NCBI RefSeq assembly: GCF_009709615.1
Contig: NZ_WJYA01000005.1
Span: 62,001 to 126,000, forward strand
Length of the DNA stretch: 64,000 bases
Source of the DNA: Winogradskyella ouciana
GTDB lineage: Bacteria > Bacteroidota > Bacteroidia > Flavobacteriales > Flavobacteriaceae
Direction: 5' to 3'
Shown here: piece after piece, positions 55,315 to 63,092 of the stretch
Layout: every line of letters begins with the position of its first letter
Position numbering within the stretch: the stretch's first letter is position 1
The notes under the pieces: model-generated
The model's database searches: none
The model's input: only the letters and a program-made list of their open reading frames with translations
What the model was told of the DNA's origin: nothing
Program-made: the position numbers and the translations under genes

Positions 55315-55941
55315 ATGAACCCAACCATCATAATTGCAGATGACCACCCTTTGGTTTTAAAAGGGTTGGAAGAGTACTTATTTGAAAAGGAATTTAACGT
55401 TTTAGCAAGTGCCAAAAATGGTAAAGAAGCACTCTCCTTAATAAAGGCACACAATCCTGATATTGCCATTTTAGATATTAAAATGCCTTTTTATACAGGA
55501 TTACAAATTGCTGAAAAATGTAAAAAAAGCAAACTCCCTACCAAGATAGTACTCATTACTTTTGAAAAAGACGAGAAGATATACAAGGAAGCTAAGTCAC
55601 TAGGAATCTATGGTTATGTGTTAAAAGAGTTTGCTTTAGACGAAATAGAAAACTGTATAGCTTCCGTTATTAAGAACAAACCTTATTTTAGTCCAGAGCT
55701 TTTAGCGTATATAGAAGTTGATAGTGCTCCAGAAAAGTTAAACTCCCTAACAAAAACAGAGCTAAAAATCTTAAAACTAATAACCGAAAACAAGACCGCA
55801 AGGGAAATTGCTGAAGAATTATTTATATCTCCAAGAACTGTTGAAAAACACAAGAGCAACACTATCAGGAAATTAGAAATTGAAAAAACACCAAATAGTC
55901 TTCTTATTTGGGCAAAAGAGAACCAACAACATTTATCTTAA
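55315..55941 (+). CDS. Orphan NarL-type response regulator
   Basis: A 208-residue regulator. The receiver (1-120) has ADDHP (D9, D10), phospho-acceptor D54 in AILDIKMP, the Thr in LITFEKDE and Lys in GYVLKEFAL. The LuxR/NarL helix-turn-helix (145-205) has LTKTELKILKLITENKTARE and FISPRTVEKHKSNTIRKL. No histidine kinase gene is adjacent. Four bases after its stop begins a perfect 7-2-7 inverted repeat, repeated 155 bp later. NarL-family dimers bind 7-2-7 heptamer pairs, so these are plausible targets of this protein. Confidence 0.92.
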   Translation: MNPTIIIADDHPLVLKGLEEYLFEKEFNVLASAKNGKEALSLIKAHNPDIAILDIKMPFYTGLQIAEKCKKSKLPTKIVLITFEKDEKIYKEAKSLGIYGYVLKEFALDEIENCIASVIKNKPYFSPELLAYIEVDSAPEKLNSLTKTELKILKLITENKTAREIAEELFISPRTVEKHKSNTIRKLEIEKTPNSLLIWAKENQQHLS

Positions 55942-55944
55942 AAA

Positions 55945-55960
55945 TACGTAAGGTTACGTA
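55945..55960. promoter_or_regulatory. 7-2-7 inverted repeat, copy 1
   Basis: TACGTAA-GG-TTACGTA, perfectly symmetric. The spacing to the conserved TTTACAT block downstream is identical in both copies (29 nt from dyad end to TACAT). Confidence 0.75.
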
Positions 55961-55987
55961 TATTATTACATGGTTTTATTTCTGAAA

Positions 55988-56007
55988 TTTACATTGTTAT
56001 TAATTAA
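55988..56007 (+). promoter_or_regulatory. Conserved promoter-like block, copy 1
   Basis: TTTACATTGTTATTAATTAA; 17 of 20 bases match copy 2 at 56143. TACATTG resembles a weak TAnnTTTG -7 box, as expected for an activator-dependent promoter. The dyad would be centred near -48. Confidence 0.5.
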
Positions 56008-56079
56008 GGGTTAATAACGAGCTATTAATTAGTTCTTAGGGGATTATTTTGGCCTTGGGTTTCGACTCAGGGCCTTTTT
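56000..56079 (+). ncRNA. Candidate small RNA 1
   Basis: About 80 nt from the presumed start near 56000 to the terminator. It contains a hairpin TTAATA-ACGAGC-TATTAA (56011-56028) and the single-stranded TTAGGGGATT. There is no ATG and no plausible ORF. The start is estimated, not observed. Confidence 0.5.
56051..56079 (+). terminator. Terminator of candidate small RNA 1
   Basis: A 9 bp stem GGCCTTGGG / CTCAGGGCC (two wobbles), loop TTTCGA, then TTTTTC. It ends a transcript with no gene of its own. Confidence 0.75.
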
Positions 56080-56099
56080 CTTGGAAAAAAATTAAAAAA

Positions 56100-56115
56100 T
56101 ACGTAAGGTTACGTA
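56100..56115. promoter_or_regulatory. 7-2-7 inverted repeat, copy 2
   Basis: TACGTAA-GG-TTACGTA, identical to copy 1, exactly 155 bp downstream. Confidence 0.75.
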
Positions 56116-56142
56116 TAGTATGGCTTTATTATTATTTGCAAT

Positions 56143-56162
56143 TTTACATCGCTATTAATCAA
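56143..56162 (+). promoter_or_regulatory. Conserved promoter-like block, copy 2
   Basis: TTTACATCGCTATTAATCAA, at the same offset from its dyad as copy 1. Differences from copy 1 are all T/C changes. Confidence 0.5.
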
Positions 56163-56218
56163 TGCCTCAGGTTAAATTTTCAAAAGCTCTGGGCACGCTT
56201 ATTGCGCAGAGCTTTTTT
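56155..56218 (+). ncRNA. Candidate small RNA 2
   Basis: About 62 nt from the presumed start to the terminator. The 5' part (CAATGCCTCAGGTTAAATTT) looks unpaired. A 22-codon ORF from ATG 56162 would run through the terminator stem, which argues against coding. The start is estimated. Confidence 0.5.
56182..56218 (+). terminator. Terminator of candidate small RNA 2
   Basis: A 10 bp stem AAAAGCTCTG / CAGAGCTTTT enclosing a smaller CGC/GCG helix, then T run. Different sequence from terminator 1. Confidence 0.8.
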
Positions 56219-56234
56219 ATTAAAATGTAGTCTT

Positions 56235-56348
56235 ATGCAAACAATGAAAGATAATACCGCAAAAAGGGATAGAATATTTATGATACTTCTTATCATAAGC
56301 TCTATTATAGTAATCTCAGCCAATATAGCTGTTAATTTTTTTAGTTAA
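56235..56348 (+). CDS. 37-residue membrane microprotein
   Basis: Reads MQTMKDNTAKRDRIFMILLI, continues with an Ile/Val/Ser-rich helix and ends AVNFFS. One membrane helix (about 15-33) follows a basic start, suggesting N-in topology. An alternative start is ATG 56244. It lies 16 bp after the terminator of small RNA 2 and has its own strong terminator at 56381, so read-through from the tandem units could express it. A much longer reading of this frame from 56049 crosses both terminators and is not credible. Confidence 0.5.
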   Translation: MQTMKDNTAKRDRIFMILLIISSIIVISANIAVNFFS

Positions 56349-56380
56349 TTTTAGTTAGTTACTCTTGTTAGTTAGGAGTA

Positions 56381-56415
56381 AAAAAGCGCAATTTTAATAA
56401 AATTGCGCTTTTTGT
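56381..56415. terminator. Bidirectional terminator between the microprotein and odhB
   Basis: A 15 bp perfect stem AAAAAGCGCAATTTT / AAAATTGCGCTTTTT, loop AAT. It ends the microprotein transcript on plus and odhAB on minus. Confidence 0.92.
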
Positions 56416-56437
56416 TTTTTTCTATTTTTTTTTAGCT

Positions 56438-57694
56438 CTACATCTCTAAAGCCTTTTTAGGATCATTATCCATCAACAATTCCGTTGGATTTTCTAAAGC
56501 TTCCTTAACTGCAACTAAGAAACCAACAGATTCTTTTCCATCTATTATTCTATGATCATAGGATAGAGCCACGTACATAATTGGCCTAATTTCAACCTTA
56601 CCATCAACAGCAACTGGTCGTTCTACAATATTGTGCATTCCTAAAATTCCACTTTGAGGTGGGTTGATTATTGGAGTTGATAACATACTACCAAATACAC
56701 CACCATTAGAAATGGTAAATGTACCACCTGTCATCTCATCAACTGTTATTTGTCCATCGCGTGCACGTATAGCTAAACGCTTTACTTCAGATTCTACTCC
56801 TCTAAAGGTTAAATTTTCTGCGTTTCTAATCACTGGCACCATTAATCCTTTTGGACCTGAAACGGCAATACTAATGTCACAAAAATCGTAAGAAATCATT
56901 TCCTTACCATCAATCATAGAATTAACGGCAGGATACATTTTTAATGCTCTAACTACAGCTATAGTAAAGAAGCTCATAAACCCTAGACTTACACCATGCT
57001 TAGCTTTAAAGTCTTCTTTGTATTGTTTACGTAAATCAAAAATTGGTGTCATATCAACCTCGTTAAACGTGGTTAACATTGCGGTAGTGTTTTTAGCTTC
57101 CACCAAACGCTCTGCAACTTTACGACGTAGCATTGACATTTTACTGCGCGACGACCCTCTACTTCCACCAGATGGTGTTCCCATAGAAGGAGTAGCTTTT
57201 ACAGCATCATCCTTAGTAATTCGACCATCTTTACCAGTGCCAGGAACTGAACTAGCCTCTATCCCTTTTTCGTCTAGGATTTTTTTAGCTGCTGGACTTG
57301 GAGTGCCAGATGCATATGTTTTGTTAGCAGGATTAGGTGCTTTTTCACCTGTATCTGGTGTTTGCTCTTGCTCCTTTTTTAATTCTTCTGCAACATTTTC
57401 ATCGTTACCACCTTCGTCGCCTCCTTTGTAGGTGGTCGTAGAATCAGCTTCAGGTTTTGCACTAGTGTCGATTAAACAAACTACTGCTCCGACCTCAACA
57501 GCGTCACCTTCTTCAGCCTTTAGGGTAATTGTTCCACTTGCCTCAGCTGGAAGTTCTAAAGTTGCTTTATCACTATCTACCTCAGCAATGGCTTGGTCCT
57601 TTTCCACATAATCACCATCTTCTACTAACCATTCCGCTATTTCTACTTCTGTAATCGATTCGCCTGGCGAAGGCACTTTCATTTCTAAAATCAT
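56438..57694 (-). CDS. odhB: 2-oxoglutarate dehydrogenase E2, dihydrolipoyl succinyltransferase
   Basis: A 418-residue E2. The lipoyl domain (1-76) has the lipoylated Lys in [14 protein letters not shown]. An Asp/Glu/Gly-rich linker follows, then the peripheral-subunit-binding domain (about 128-165, [20 protein letters not shown]). The catalytic domain ends with [15 protein letters not shown] (His and Asp of the active site). It transfers succinyl to CoA in the TCA cycle. The SDKATLE lipoyl site and one-lipoyl layout indicate the OGDH rather than the pyruvate form; adjacency to odhA confirms it. Confidence 0.95.
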   Translation of the reverse strand: MILEMKVPSPGESITEVEIAEWLVEDGDYVEKDQAIAEVDSDKATLELPAEASGTITLKAEEGDAVEVGAVVCLIDTSAKPEADSTTTYKGGDEGGNDENVAEELKKEQEQTPDTGEKAPNPANKTYASGTPSPAAKKILDEKGIEASSVPGTGKDGRITKDDAVKATPSMGTPSGGSRGSSRSKMSMLRRKVAERLVEAKNTTAMLTTFNEVDMTPIFDLRKQYKEDFKAKHGVSLGFMSFFTIAVVRALKMYPAVNSMIDGKEMISYDFCDISIAVSGPKGLMVPVIRNAENLTFRGVESEVKRLAIRARDGQITVDEMTGGTFTISNGGVFGSMLSTPIINPPQSGILGMHNIVERPVAVDGKVEIRPIMYVALSYDHRIIDGKESVGFLVAVKEALENPTELLMDNDPKKALEM

Positions 57695-57727
57695 GCTTTG
57701 TTATTTTAAGCTCTAATTTGAGTTATT

Positions 57728-60493
57728 TTAATTTTTTCTTTGATTGTTTTTGCTCTTGTCAAAAACATAATCTATAACTTGTTGATGTCTTATTTTTGAA
57801 CGTAAAGAACTACCTGCTGCTGGTGCTCCGTATGGTCTCCTGCTCGCTACCCTCCAATTTTTGGCACCATCAATATGCATTAGGATATGACTGTAAGCAC
57901 CCATATTTCGTGGTTCTTCTTGTGCCCAAACTATATCATCAGCATTTTTATACTTTTTTAGGGTATTTTCTATTGCTTTACTTGGAAGTGGAAACAATTG
58001 TTCAATTCTTACCAGAGCTACATCGTCTTCTCTATTAAGTTCTTCTCTTCTCTCAAGTAAATCGTAATAAAACTTACCAGTCATAAAAACTAGAGTCTTT
58101 ATTTTATCAGCCTTAACATTTTCATCATCAATCAATGTTTGGAAGCTACCTTTTGCAAACTCATCTACAGTAGAAACCACCTTAGGATGACGTAACAAAC
58201 TTTTAGGCGTAAACACCACTAGAGGTTTTCTGTAATTGGCCTTCATCTGCCTACGTAGTAAATGAAACATATTTGCTGGAGTAGTACAATCCGCTACAAA
58301 CATATTGTCTTTGGCGCATAGTTGTAAATAACGTTCCATACGTGCGGAAGAATGTTCTGCTCCTTGCCCTTCATAACCGTGCGGTAACAACAAAACCAAT
58401 CCATTTGATGTTTTCCATTTATCCTCTCCCGAAGATAAATACTGGTCTATCATTATTTGAGCACCATTACTAAAATCACCAAATTGCGCTTCCCATATGG
58501 TCAGCGTATTTGGGCTAGCCATGGCATAACCATAGTCAAAACCTACAACTCCATATTCTGACAACAACGAGTTATAAATATTGAATTGCCCTTGGTCTTC
58601 GGAAATATTCTTGTGTAAGATTATTTCCTCCTCACTGTCTTCCACCTTAACGACTGCATGGCGATGTGAGAACGTACCACGTTCTACATCCTGACCTGAT
58701 ATCCTAACATCAAAACCTTCAGCCAAAAGTGAGCCGTAGGCCAAATGCTCTGCCATTGCCCAATCCAATCGATCTTCGTCAAACATGGTTTGTCGAGATT
58801 CCACTAAACGCTGAATCTTTCTAATGAATTTTTTATCCTTGGGTAAATTAGAAATCACTTTTGTGACATCTGTTAGAAGCTTTTTTGAAACCGTAGTGTC
58901 TACAGTTTTCATCATTTCATCTTCATCAACTCGAACAAAACCTTTCCACTCTTCTTGCATAAAAGCAGTAATTTCGGTTTTATCTTCTTTACGTGAGTCT
59001 TCGAGATTTTCTTCAAGCTTAGCCTTATACCTAGCTTCTATATGCTTCACATAACCCTCGTCTACAACACCTTCAGCTATGAGCTTTGCTGCGTAAATAT
59101 CCTTAGGGTTTTTATGCTTGGCTATAGCTTTATATAGAAGTGGTTGTGTAAATTTAGGTTCATCTCCTTCATTATGTCCATATTTTCTGTACCCTAATAA
59201 ATCAATAAAGACATCGCGCTTAAACTTCATTCTAAAATGTAATGCAAAAAGTGCTGCATGCACAACTGCTTCGGCATCATCTGAATTAACGTGAAGCACA
59301 GGAGATAAAGTCACCTTGCCAACATCTGTACAGTAGGTACTTGAGCGACCATCAAGATAATTTGTGGTAAACCCTATTTGGTTATTGACCACAATATGTA
59401 TAGTACCATTGGTTTTATAACCATCTAATTTGGCCATTTGCACCACTTCGTAAACCAATCCTTGGCCAGCAATTGCTGCATCACCATGCACAACTATCGG
59501 CAGTACTTGGGAAGCATCAGTTATATCTTCTTTATCTTGCTTTGCTCTAGTTATACCTTGTACTACGGCACCAACGGTTTCTAAATGTGATGGGTTGGGA
59601 GCAATATTTAAATTGATTTTTTTATTGTTATAGGTTTCGCGGTTACTTGTCCATCCTAAATGGTATTTTACATCACCATCAAAAATTTCTTCTTCATAAT
59701 CCTTTCCATCAAACTCACTGAATATATCTTTTGCCGATTTTCCGAAAATATTGGTAAGCGTGCTTAGTCGGCCACGATGTGCCATACCCATAACAAACTC
59801 TTTCACACCTTCATCGGCTGCCTTTTCAATTATAGCATCTACTGCAGGAATCAAAGATTCATTCCCTTCAAGTGAAAAACGCTTTTGTCCAACATATTTT
59901 GTATGGAGAAACGATTCAAATGTTACTGCTTGATTTAATTTTTTTAGAATGTACTTTTTCTCGTCAGGAGTAAAATTGCTGTGGTTATCATTAACATTGA
60001 GCTTCTTCTGAATCCACTCGATTTCTTCTGGCTTTCTAATGTACATATACTCCACACCAATAGAGTCACAGTAAATTCGTTCTAAATGATCTATAATATT
60101 CTGGAGCGAAGCAGTTTCCAAGCCAATAATCTCACCGGCTGAAAACACAGTTTGCAAATCGGACTTAGATAAGCCAAAATTTTCAATTTCCAGAGTTGGT
60201 GCATACTTACGTCTTGCCCTAACAGGATTTGTTTTAGTAAACAAGTGCCCTCTACTTCTATAACCATCAATAAGTTTTACAACCTGAAATTCTTTTTGAA
60301 GTTGCTCCGGAATTTGCGTGGAGACACCCTCTACAATTTCACCTTCCATTCCGTAATTTTCAGAACCAAAATCATACCCCTGAAAAAAGGCACGCCAACT
60401 AGGTTCTACAGAATCGGGATTTTTTAGGTATTGGTCATACAAATCAGCAAAATATGCTGTATGTGCTGCGTTGAGAAAGGAATACTTATCCAT
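57728..60493 (-). CDS. odhA: 2-oxoglutarate dehydrogenase E1
   Basis: A 921-residue thiamine diphosphate enzyme. The N-terminal E2-anchoring segment (FLNAAHTAYFADLYDQYLKN) is followed by GMAHRGRLSTL, VHGDAAIAGQG (ThDP/Mg region), TTNYLDGRSS and the C-terminal transketolase-like domain (GQDVERGTFSHRHAV; LPHGYEGQGAEHSSAR). It decarboxylates 2-oxoglutarate and passes succinyl to the E2 lipoyl arm. It is upstream of odhB by 33 bp, one operon. Confidence 0.96.
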   Translation of the reverse strand: MDKYSFLNAAHTAYFADLYDQYLKNPDSVEPSWRAFFQGYDFGSENYGMEGEIVEGVSTQIPEQLQKEFQVVKLIDGYRSRGHLFTKTNPVRARRKYAPTLEIENFGLSKSDLQTVFSAGEIIGLETASLQNIIDHLERIYCDSIGVEYMYIRKPEEIEWIQKKLNVNDNHSNFTPDEKKYILKKLNQAVTFESFLHTKYVGQKRFSLEGNESLIPAVDAIIEKAADEGVKEFVMGMAHRGRLSTLTNIFGKSAKDIFSEFDGKDYEEEIFDGDVKYHLGWTSNRETYNNKKINLNIAPNPSHLETVGAVVQGITRAKQDKEDITDASQVLPIVVHGDAAIAGQGLVYEVVQMAKLDGYKTNGTIHIVVNNQIGFTTNYLDGRSSTYCTDVGKVTLSPVLHVNSDDAEAVVHAALFALHFRMKFKRDVFIDLLGYRKYGHNEGDEPKFTQPLLYKAIAKHKNPKDIYAAKLIAEGVVDEGYVKHIEARYKAKLEENLEDSRKEDKTEITAFMQEEWKGFVRVDEDEMMKTVDTTVSKKLLTDVTKVISNLPKDKKFIRKIQRLVESRQTMFDEDRLDWAMAEHLAYGSLLAEGFDVRISGQDVERGTFSHRHAVVKVEDSEEEIILHKNISEDQGQFNIYNSLLSEYGVVGFDYGYAMASPNTLTIWEAQFGDFSNGAQIMIDQYLSSGEDKWKTSNGLVLLLPHGYEGQGAEHSSARMERYLQLCAKDNMFVADCTTPANMFHLLRRQMKANYRKPLVVFTPKSLLRHPKVVSTVDEFAKGSFQTLIDDENVKADKIKTLVFMTGKFYYDLLERREELNREDDVALVRIEQLFPLPSKAIENTLKKYKNADDIVWAQEEPRNMGAYSHILMHIDGAKNWRVASRRPYGAPAAGSSLRSKIRHQQVIDYVFDKSKNNQRKN

Positions 60494-60606
60494 TATATTT
60501 ACGAGACGTTGTCGTTTCTACAAAATTTCTTCAAAAATACAACTTTTACTAGATATAGTAACGGTTTTATTATATTTATAACAATTTAGATTTAAGAATT
60601 ATTGAG

Positions 60607-61149
60607 ATGATAAAATTCAGAAAAATCATTGCCAAAAAATTAATTATTAATAGTCTTCTAATGGGCTTTTTTGTGTTTTCCTTAAATGCCCAAAGCACCG
60701 TTGATGATGATAGCTTTTGGAAAAACGTGCAATTTGGCGGAGGTATTGGACTTAACTTTGGTGATGGCTTTTTTAGCGGAGCCTTAGCGCCTGCAGCTCT
60801 GTATAGACACAACACGTATGTTTCTACAGGAATTGGACTTAATTTTCAATATAGTTCGCAACGCGATGTTTTTAATTCTACCGTCATTGGCGGTAGTGTT
60901 ATAGGACTATTCAATCCTTATAGAGAACTTCAAATCTCAACTGAGTTTGAGCAATTATATGTAAATAGGGATTTTGACGAGCAATTTGTAGCAAATGCAG
61001 ATGATAGTTATTGGTATCCTGCGCTGTTTTTAGGTGCTGGTTACCGAAGCGGTAATATTACATTTGGTATTAGGTATGATGTGCTTTATGACGAAGACAA
61101 AAGCATACAGAACCAAGCTTGGATGCCTTTTGTACGATTTTGGTTTTAG
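60607..61149 (+). CDS. Outer-membrane beta-barrel protein, function unknown
   Basis: A 180-residue protein. A basic n-region and signal helix (LLMGFFVFSLNAQ) precede a barrel-like body (VQFGGGIGLNFGDGFFSGA, YVSTGIGLNFQYSS, ELQISTEFEQLYVN, ALFLGAGYRSGN), ending in the aromatic MPFVRFWF typical of OM barrels. Homologues are sometimes named alpha-ketoglutarate decarboxylase, probably carried over from the neighbouring odhA; nothing in the sequence supports an enzyme. Divergent from odhA by 113 bp. Confidence 0.75.
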   Translation: MIKFRKIIAKKLIINSLLMGFFVFSLNAQSTVDDDSFWKNVQFGGGIGLNFGDGFFSGALAPAALYRHNTYVSTGIGLNFQYSSQRDVFNSTVIGGSVIGLFNPYRELQISTEFEQLYVNRDFDEQFVANADDSYWYPALFLGAGYRSGNITFGIRYDVLYDEDKSIQNQAWMPFVRFWF

Positions 61150-61151
61150 AG

Positions 61152-61188
61152 GCCCATCCTAACCTTCCCAGAGGGAGGTTTTTTTTAT
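61152..61188. repeat. REP-like unit, family D, doubling as terminator
   Basis: GCCCATCCTAACCTTCC (61152-61168) continues into an 8 bp hairpin (61161-61168 with 61173-61180) and eight T, so it can terminate the barrel gene. Its 17 bp core is inverted at 61637-61653. Confidence 0.75.
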
Positions 61189-61204
61189 TTAAAGTTGTCT
61201 TATA

Positions 61205-61615
61205 ATGAATATCGTAAAGAAGAATAAATCTACAATTCTATTAATTGCCGTAATGGTATTAGCGGCTTTATATATGTTTTTTGGCTATAAAGATAGAGTT
61301 AAACACTTAGACAGTGAAAATGTAGCATATACAATAGGAGAAATTACAGATTTTGGCTGGGGATCAAAATCATCACCTAGCTTTACTTTCTTATTTTCAA
61401 TTGATGGAAAAGAAAAAAAAGGTTTCTACAATATAACTAACGAATTAGCTACAACAATTAATAATAGTATTGCAGAAGAAGAATATTTTGGTAAAAAATT
61501 CTTAGTTAAATACAGTGTAGATAAACCAAAATATTATGAAATGTATTTAGACAAACCCATTCCAGATAGCCTCTATAATTGTAATGGTTGTGAATGGGGG
61601 AAACCTCCCTTTTAG
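61205..61615 (+). CDS. Small membrane-anchored protein, function unknown
   Basis: A 136-residue protein. A basic N-terminus and one hydrophobic helix (9-27) suggest an anchored protein with an exported or periplasmic domain: SENVAYTIGEITDFGWGS, SFTFLFSIDGKEKKGFY, and a C-terminal NCNGCEWGKPPF with a CxxC pair. The fold looks like a short beta domain of the DUF3592 sort, but I cannot assign it. The gene sits alone between two inverted REP units, suggesting it entered or was trapped as a small cassette. Confidence 0.65.
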   Translation: MNIVKKNKSTILLIAVMVLAALYMFFGYKDRVKHLDSENVAYTIGEITDFGWGSKSSPSFTFLFSIDGKEKKGFYNITNELATTINNSIAEEEYFGKKFLVKYSVDKPKYYEMYLDKPIPDSLYNCNGCEWGKPPF

Positions 61616-61624
61616 AGCAAGCAT

Positions 61625-61653
61625 TCCTTCCCTCAAGGAAGGTTAGGATGGGC
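61625..61653. repeat. REP-like unit, family D, inverted copy
   Basis: The hairpin CCTTCCCTCAAGGAAGG is followed by GGAAGGTTAGGATGGGC (61637-61653), the inverse of 61152-61168. It overlaps the last codons of the gene on the minus strand. Confidence 0.75.
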
Positions 61654-61999
61654 TGCTATTTTTTCTATACCAGACCTTTTGCCACTCACGTTGAAGAATT
61701 AAAAACGTAACATCTTCAGAAAGTTTTACTAAATCTTCACCATTTAGGGAACGAATCTTTTTTTCTGAAACATCGACTTGATAAAGCAAGTTGAGATAAT
61801 CTGAGAATTTATTTTGAATGAGGTGAAATACCGTTTCTTGCAAGACCAACTTTAAACTCGTAGGTAAAGTTTCTTCATCAAATTCCAAATCCACATTGGC
61901 CAATAATAAATCTTTATTTAACTGTATTATTAACTTTCTATAGAGGTTGAGCGAATTAGCCTCAGCGATTAAATCTTCAAAACTTGATGGTAAGGTCAT
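61643..61999 (-). CDS. Conserved hypothetical protein, helical
   Basis: A 118-residue cytosolic protein, mostly helical (FEDLIAEANSLNLYRKLIIQ; SLKLVLQETVFHLIQNKFSD; LVKLSEDVTFLILQREWQKV). No known domain. Its last residues S-S-P-S and the stop TAA lie inside the family D REP unit, so the repeat has replaced the original end of the gene. Its start overlaps the polyprenyl synthase stop by one base (TAATG), indicating translational coupling and perhaps a related role. Confidence 0.7.
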   Translation of the reverse strand: MTLPSSFEDLIAEANSLNLYRKLIIQLNKDLLLANVDLEFDEETLPTSLKLVLQETVFHLIQNKFSDYLNLLYQVDVSEKKIRSLNGEDLVKLSEDVTFLILQREWQKVWYRKNSSPS

Positions 62000-62973
62000 T
62001 ACACATTTCTGTTCATTAGTTGCTCGCCAAACGCTCTAAGCAGTTGCTTTTTGTCTTCTGATATGTTCAATGTTTTTAAGATTTCAAAAGCTTTGTTTGT
62101 ATAACCTTTTACGGCAAGTTGCGTAGCTTCGGCTGCACCAGAAGTTTTAAATACCGTTTTAACCTGCTTCACTTTGGCGTCGTTAGAAAGGGTATCACTA
62201 TTCATAAATTCTATTAGGTTCACTTTCTCCGTTTCAGTGCCAAGCTCTAATGTTTTTAGATAGAGGTATGTTTTTTTATTTTCTAAAATATCGCCACCAA
62301 CTTGTTTCCCAAACGTTTCAGGATTACCAAAAGCATCTAAATAATCATCTTGCAGTTGAAAGGCGATGCCTAAATAACGCCCAAAATCATATATGGCATC
62401 CTGATTTTCATTTGAAGCTTCGGCCACAATTGCACCCATTTTCATAGCAGCTCCTACCAAAACAGCTGTTTTATACTCAATCATTTTCAGATATTCTGGT
62501 ATGGCGACATCATTTCGGGTTTCAAAATCAATATCGTATTGTTGGCCTTCACAAACTTCCAATGCTGTTTTACTGAATAATTTTGCTAAAGCCTGGAATG
62601 TTTTTGGTTCATAATTCTCAAACAGCTGATAGGCCAAAATCAACATCGCATCACCAGACAGAATACCTGTGTTTAAGTCCCATTTTTCATGAACGGTTTC
62701 TTTTCCTCTTCGCAAAGGTGCATCGTCCATAATATCATCGTGTACCAATGAAAAATTATGGAAGACCTCAACAGAAAGTGCCGCATCCATAGCTTCATTA
62801 ATATTACTACCAAAAACTTCTGCAGTCATTAAGGTTAAAACTGGTCTTAGCCTTTTGCCGCCTAATTTTAAGATATAGTTAATAGGCTGGTATAGGTTAT
62901 TTGGCTCTTTATCTGTGGTAAAACCTTCCATATAAGTTATGAAAGACTTCTGATACTGTTCTATATGTTGCAT
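61999..62973 (-). CDS. Polyprenyl diphosphate synthase
   Basis: A 324-residue trans-prenyltransferase. The first Asp-rich motif is LVHDDIMDDAPLRRG (DDxxD plus RR), and the second is LQDDYLDAFG. GGKRLRPVLTLMTAEVFG near the start binds isopentenyl diphosphate. It makes C15-C20 or longer allylic diphosphates for quinones and cell-wall carriers. Residues before the first DDxxD would decide product length, which I cannot settle. Coupled to the hypothetical gene downstream. Confidence 0.92.
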   Translation of the reverse strand: MQHIEQYQKSFITYMEGFTTDKEPNNLYQPINYILKLGGKRLRPVLTLMTAEVFGSNINEAMDAALSVEVFHNFSLVHDDIMDDAPLRRGKETVHEKWDLNTGILSGDAMLILAYQLFENYEPKTFQALAKLFSKTALEVCEGQQYDIDFETRNDVAIPEYLKMIEYKTAVLVGAAMKMGAIVAEASNENQDAIYDFGRYLGIAFQLQDDYLDAFGNPETFGKQVGGDILENKKTYLYLKTLELGTETEKVNLIEFMNSDTLSNDAKVKQVKTVFKTSGAAEATQLAVKGYTNKAFEILKTLNISEDKKQLLRAFGEQLMNRNV

Positions 62974-63052
62974 GGAACAAAAATAATGCTTTCAACATAT
63001 TTTAAACTAATGATACCAATGTTAAATAATTATTAAAACTATGGAAACTATT

Positions 63053-63083
63053 TTTGTTTTTAAAGTTTCCTATCGTACTTTTG
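63053..63083 (+). promoter_or_regulatory. Promoter of the TetR-family regulator gene
   Basis: TTTG (63053-63056), 19 nt, TACTTTTG (63076-63083): consensus. The start codon is only 10 nt beyond, so the mRNA is nearly leaderless. This excludes the longer ORF starting at 63054. Confidence 0.75.
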
Positions 63084-63092
63084 CGCCTGATT

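Noticed and set aside
56162..56230. A 22-codon ORF inside candidate small RNA 2
   Set aside because: More than half of it is the terminator hairpin; no counterpart exists in unit 1.
56049..56348. A 99-codon ORF spanning the second operator and small-RNA unit
   Set aside because: It crosses a terminator, a perfect dyad and a second terminator. Only its last 37 codons (from 56235) look like a protein.
60607..61149. Alpha-ketoglutarate decarboxylase
   Set aside because: The name sometimes given to such proteins comes from the neighbouring odhA; the sequence is a signal peptide plus beta barrel.
63054..63092. N-terminal extension of the TetR regulator
   Set aside because: This stretch contains a consensus promoter ending 10 nt before the ATG at 63093, so it is not translated.
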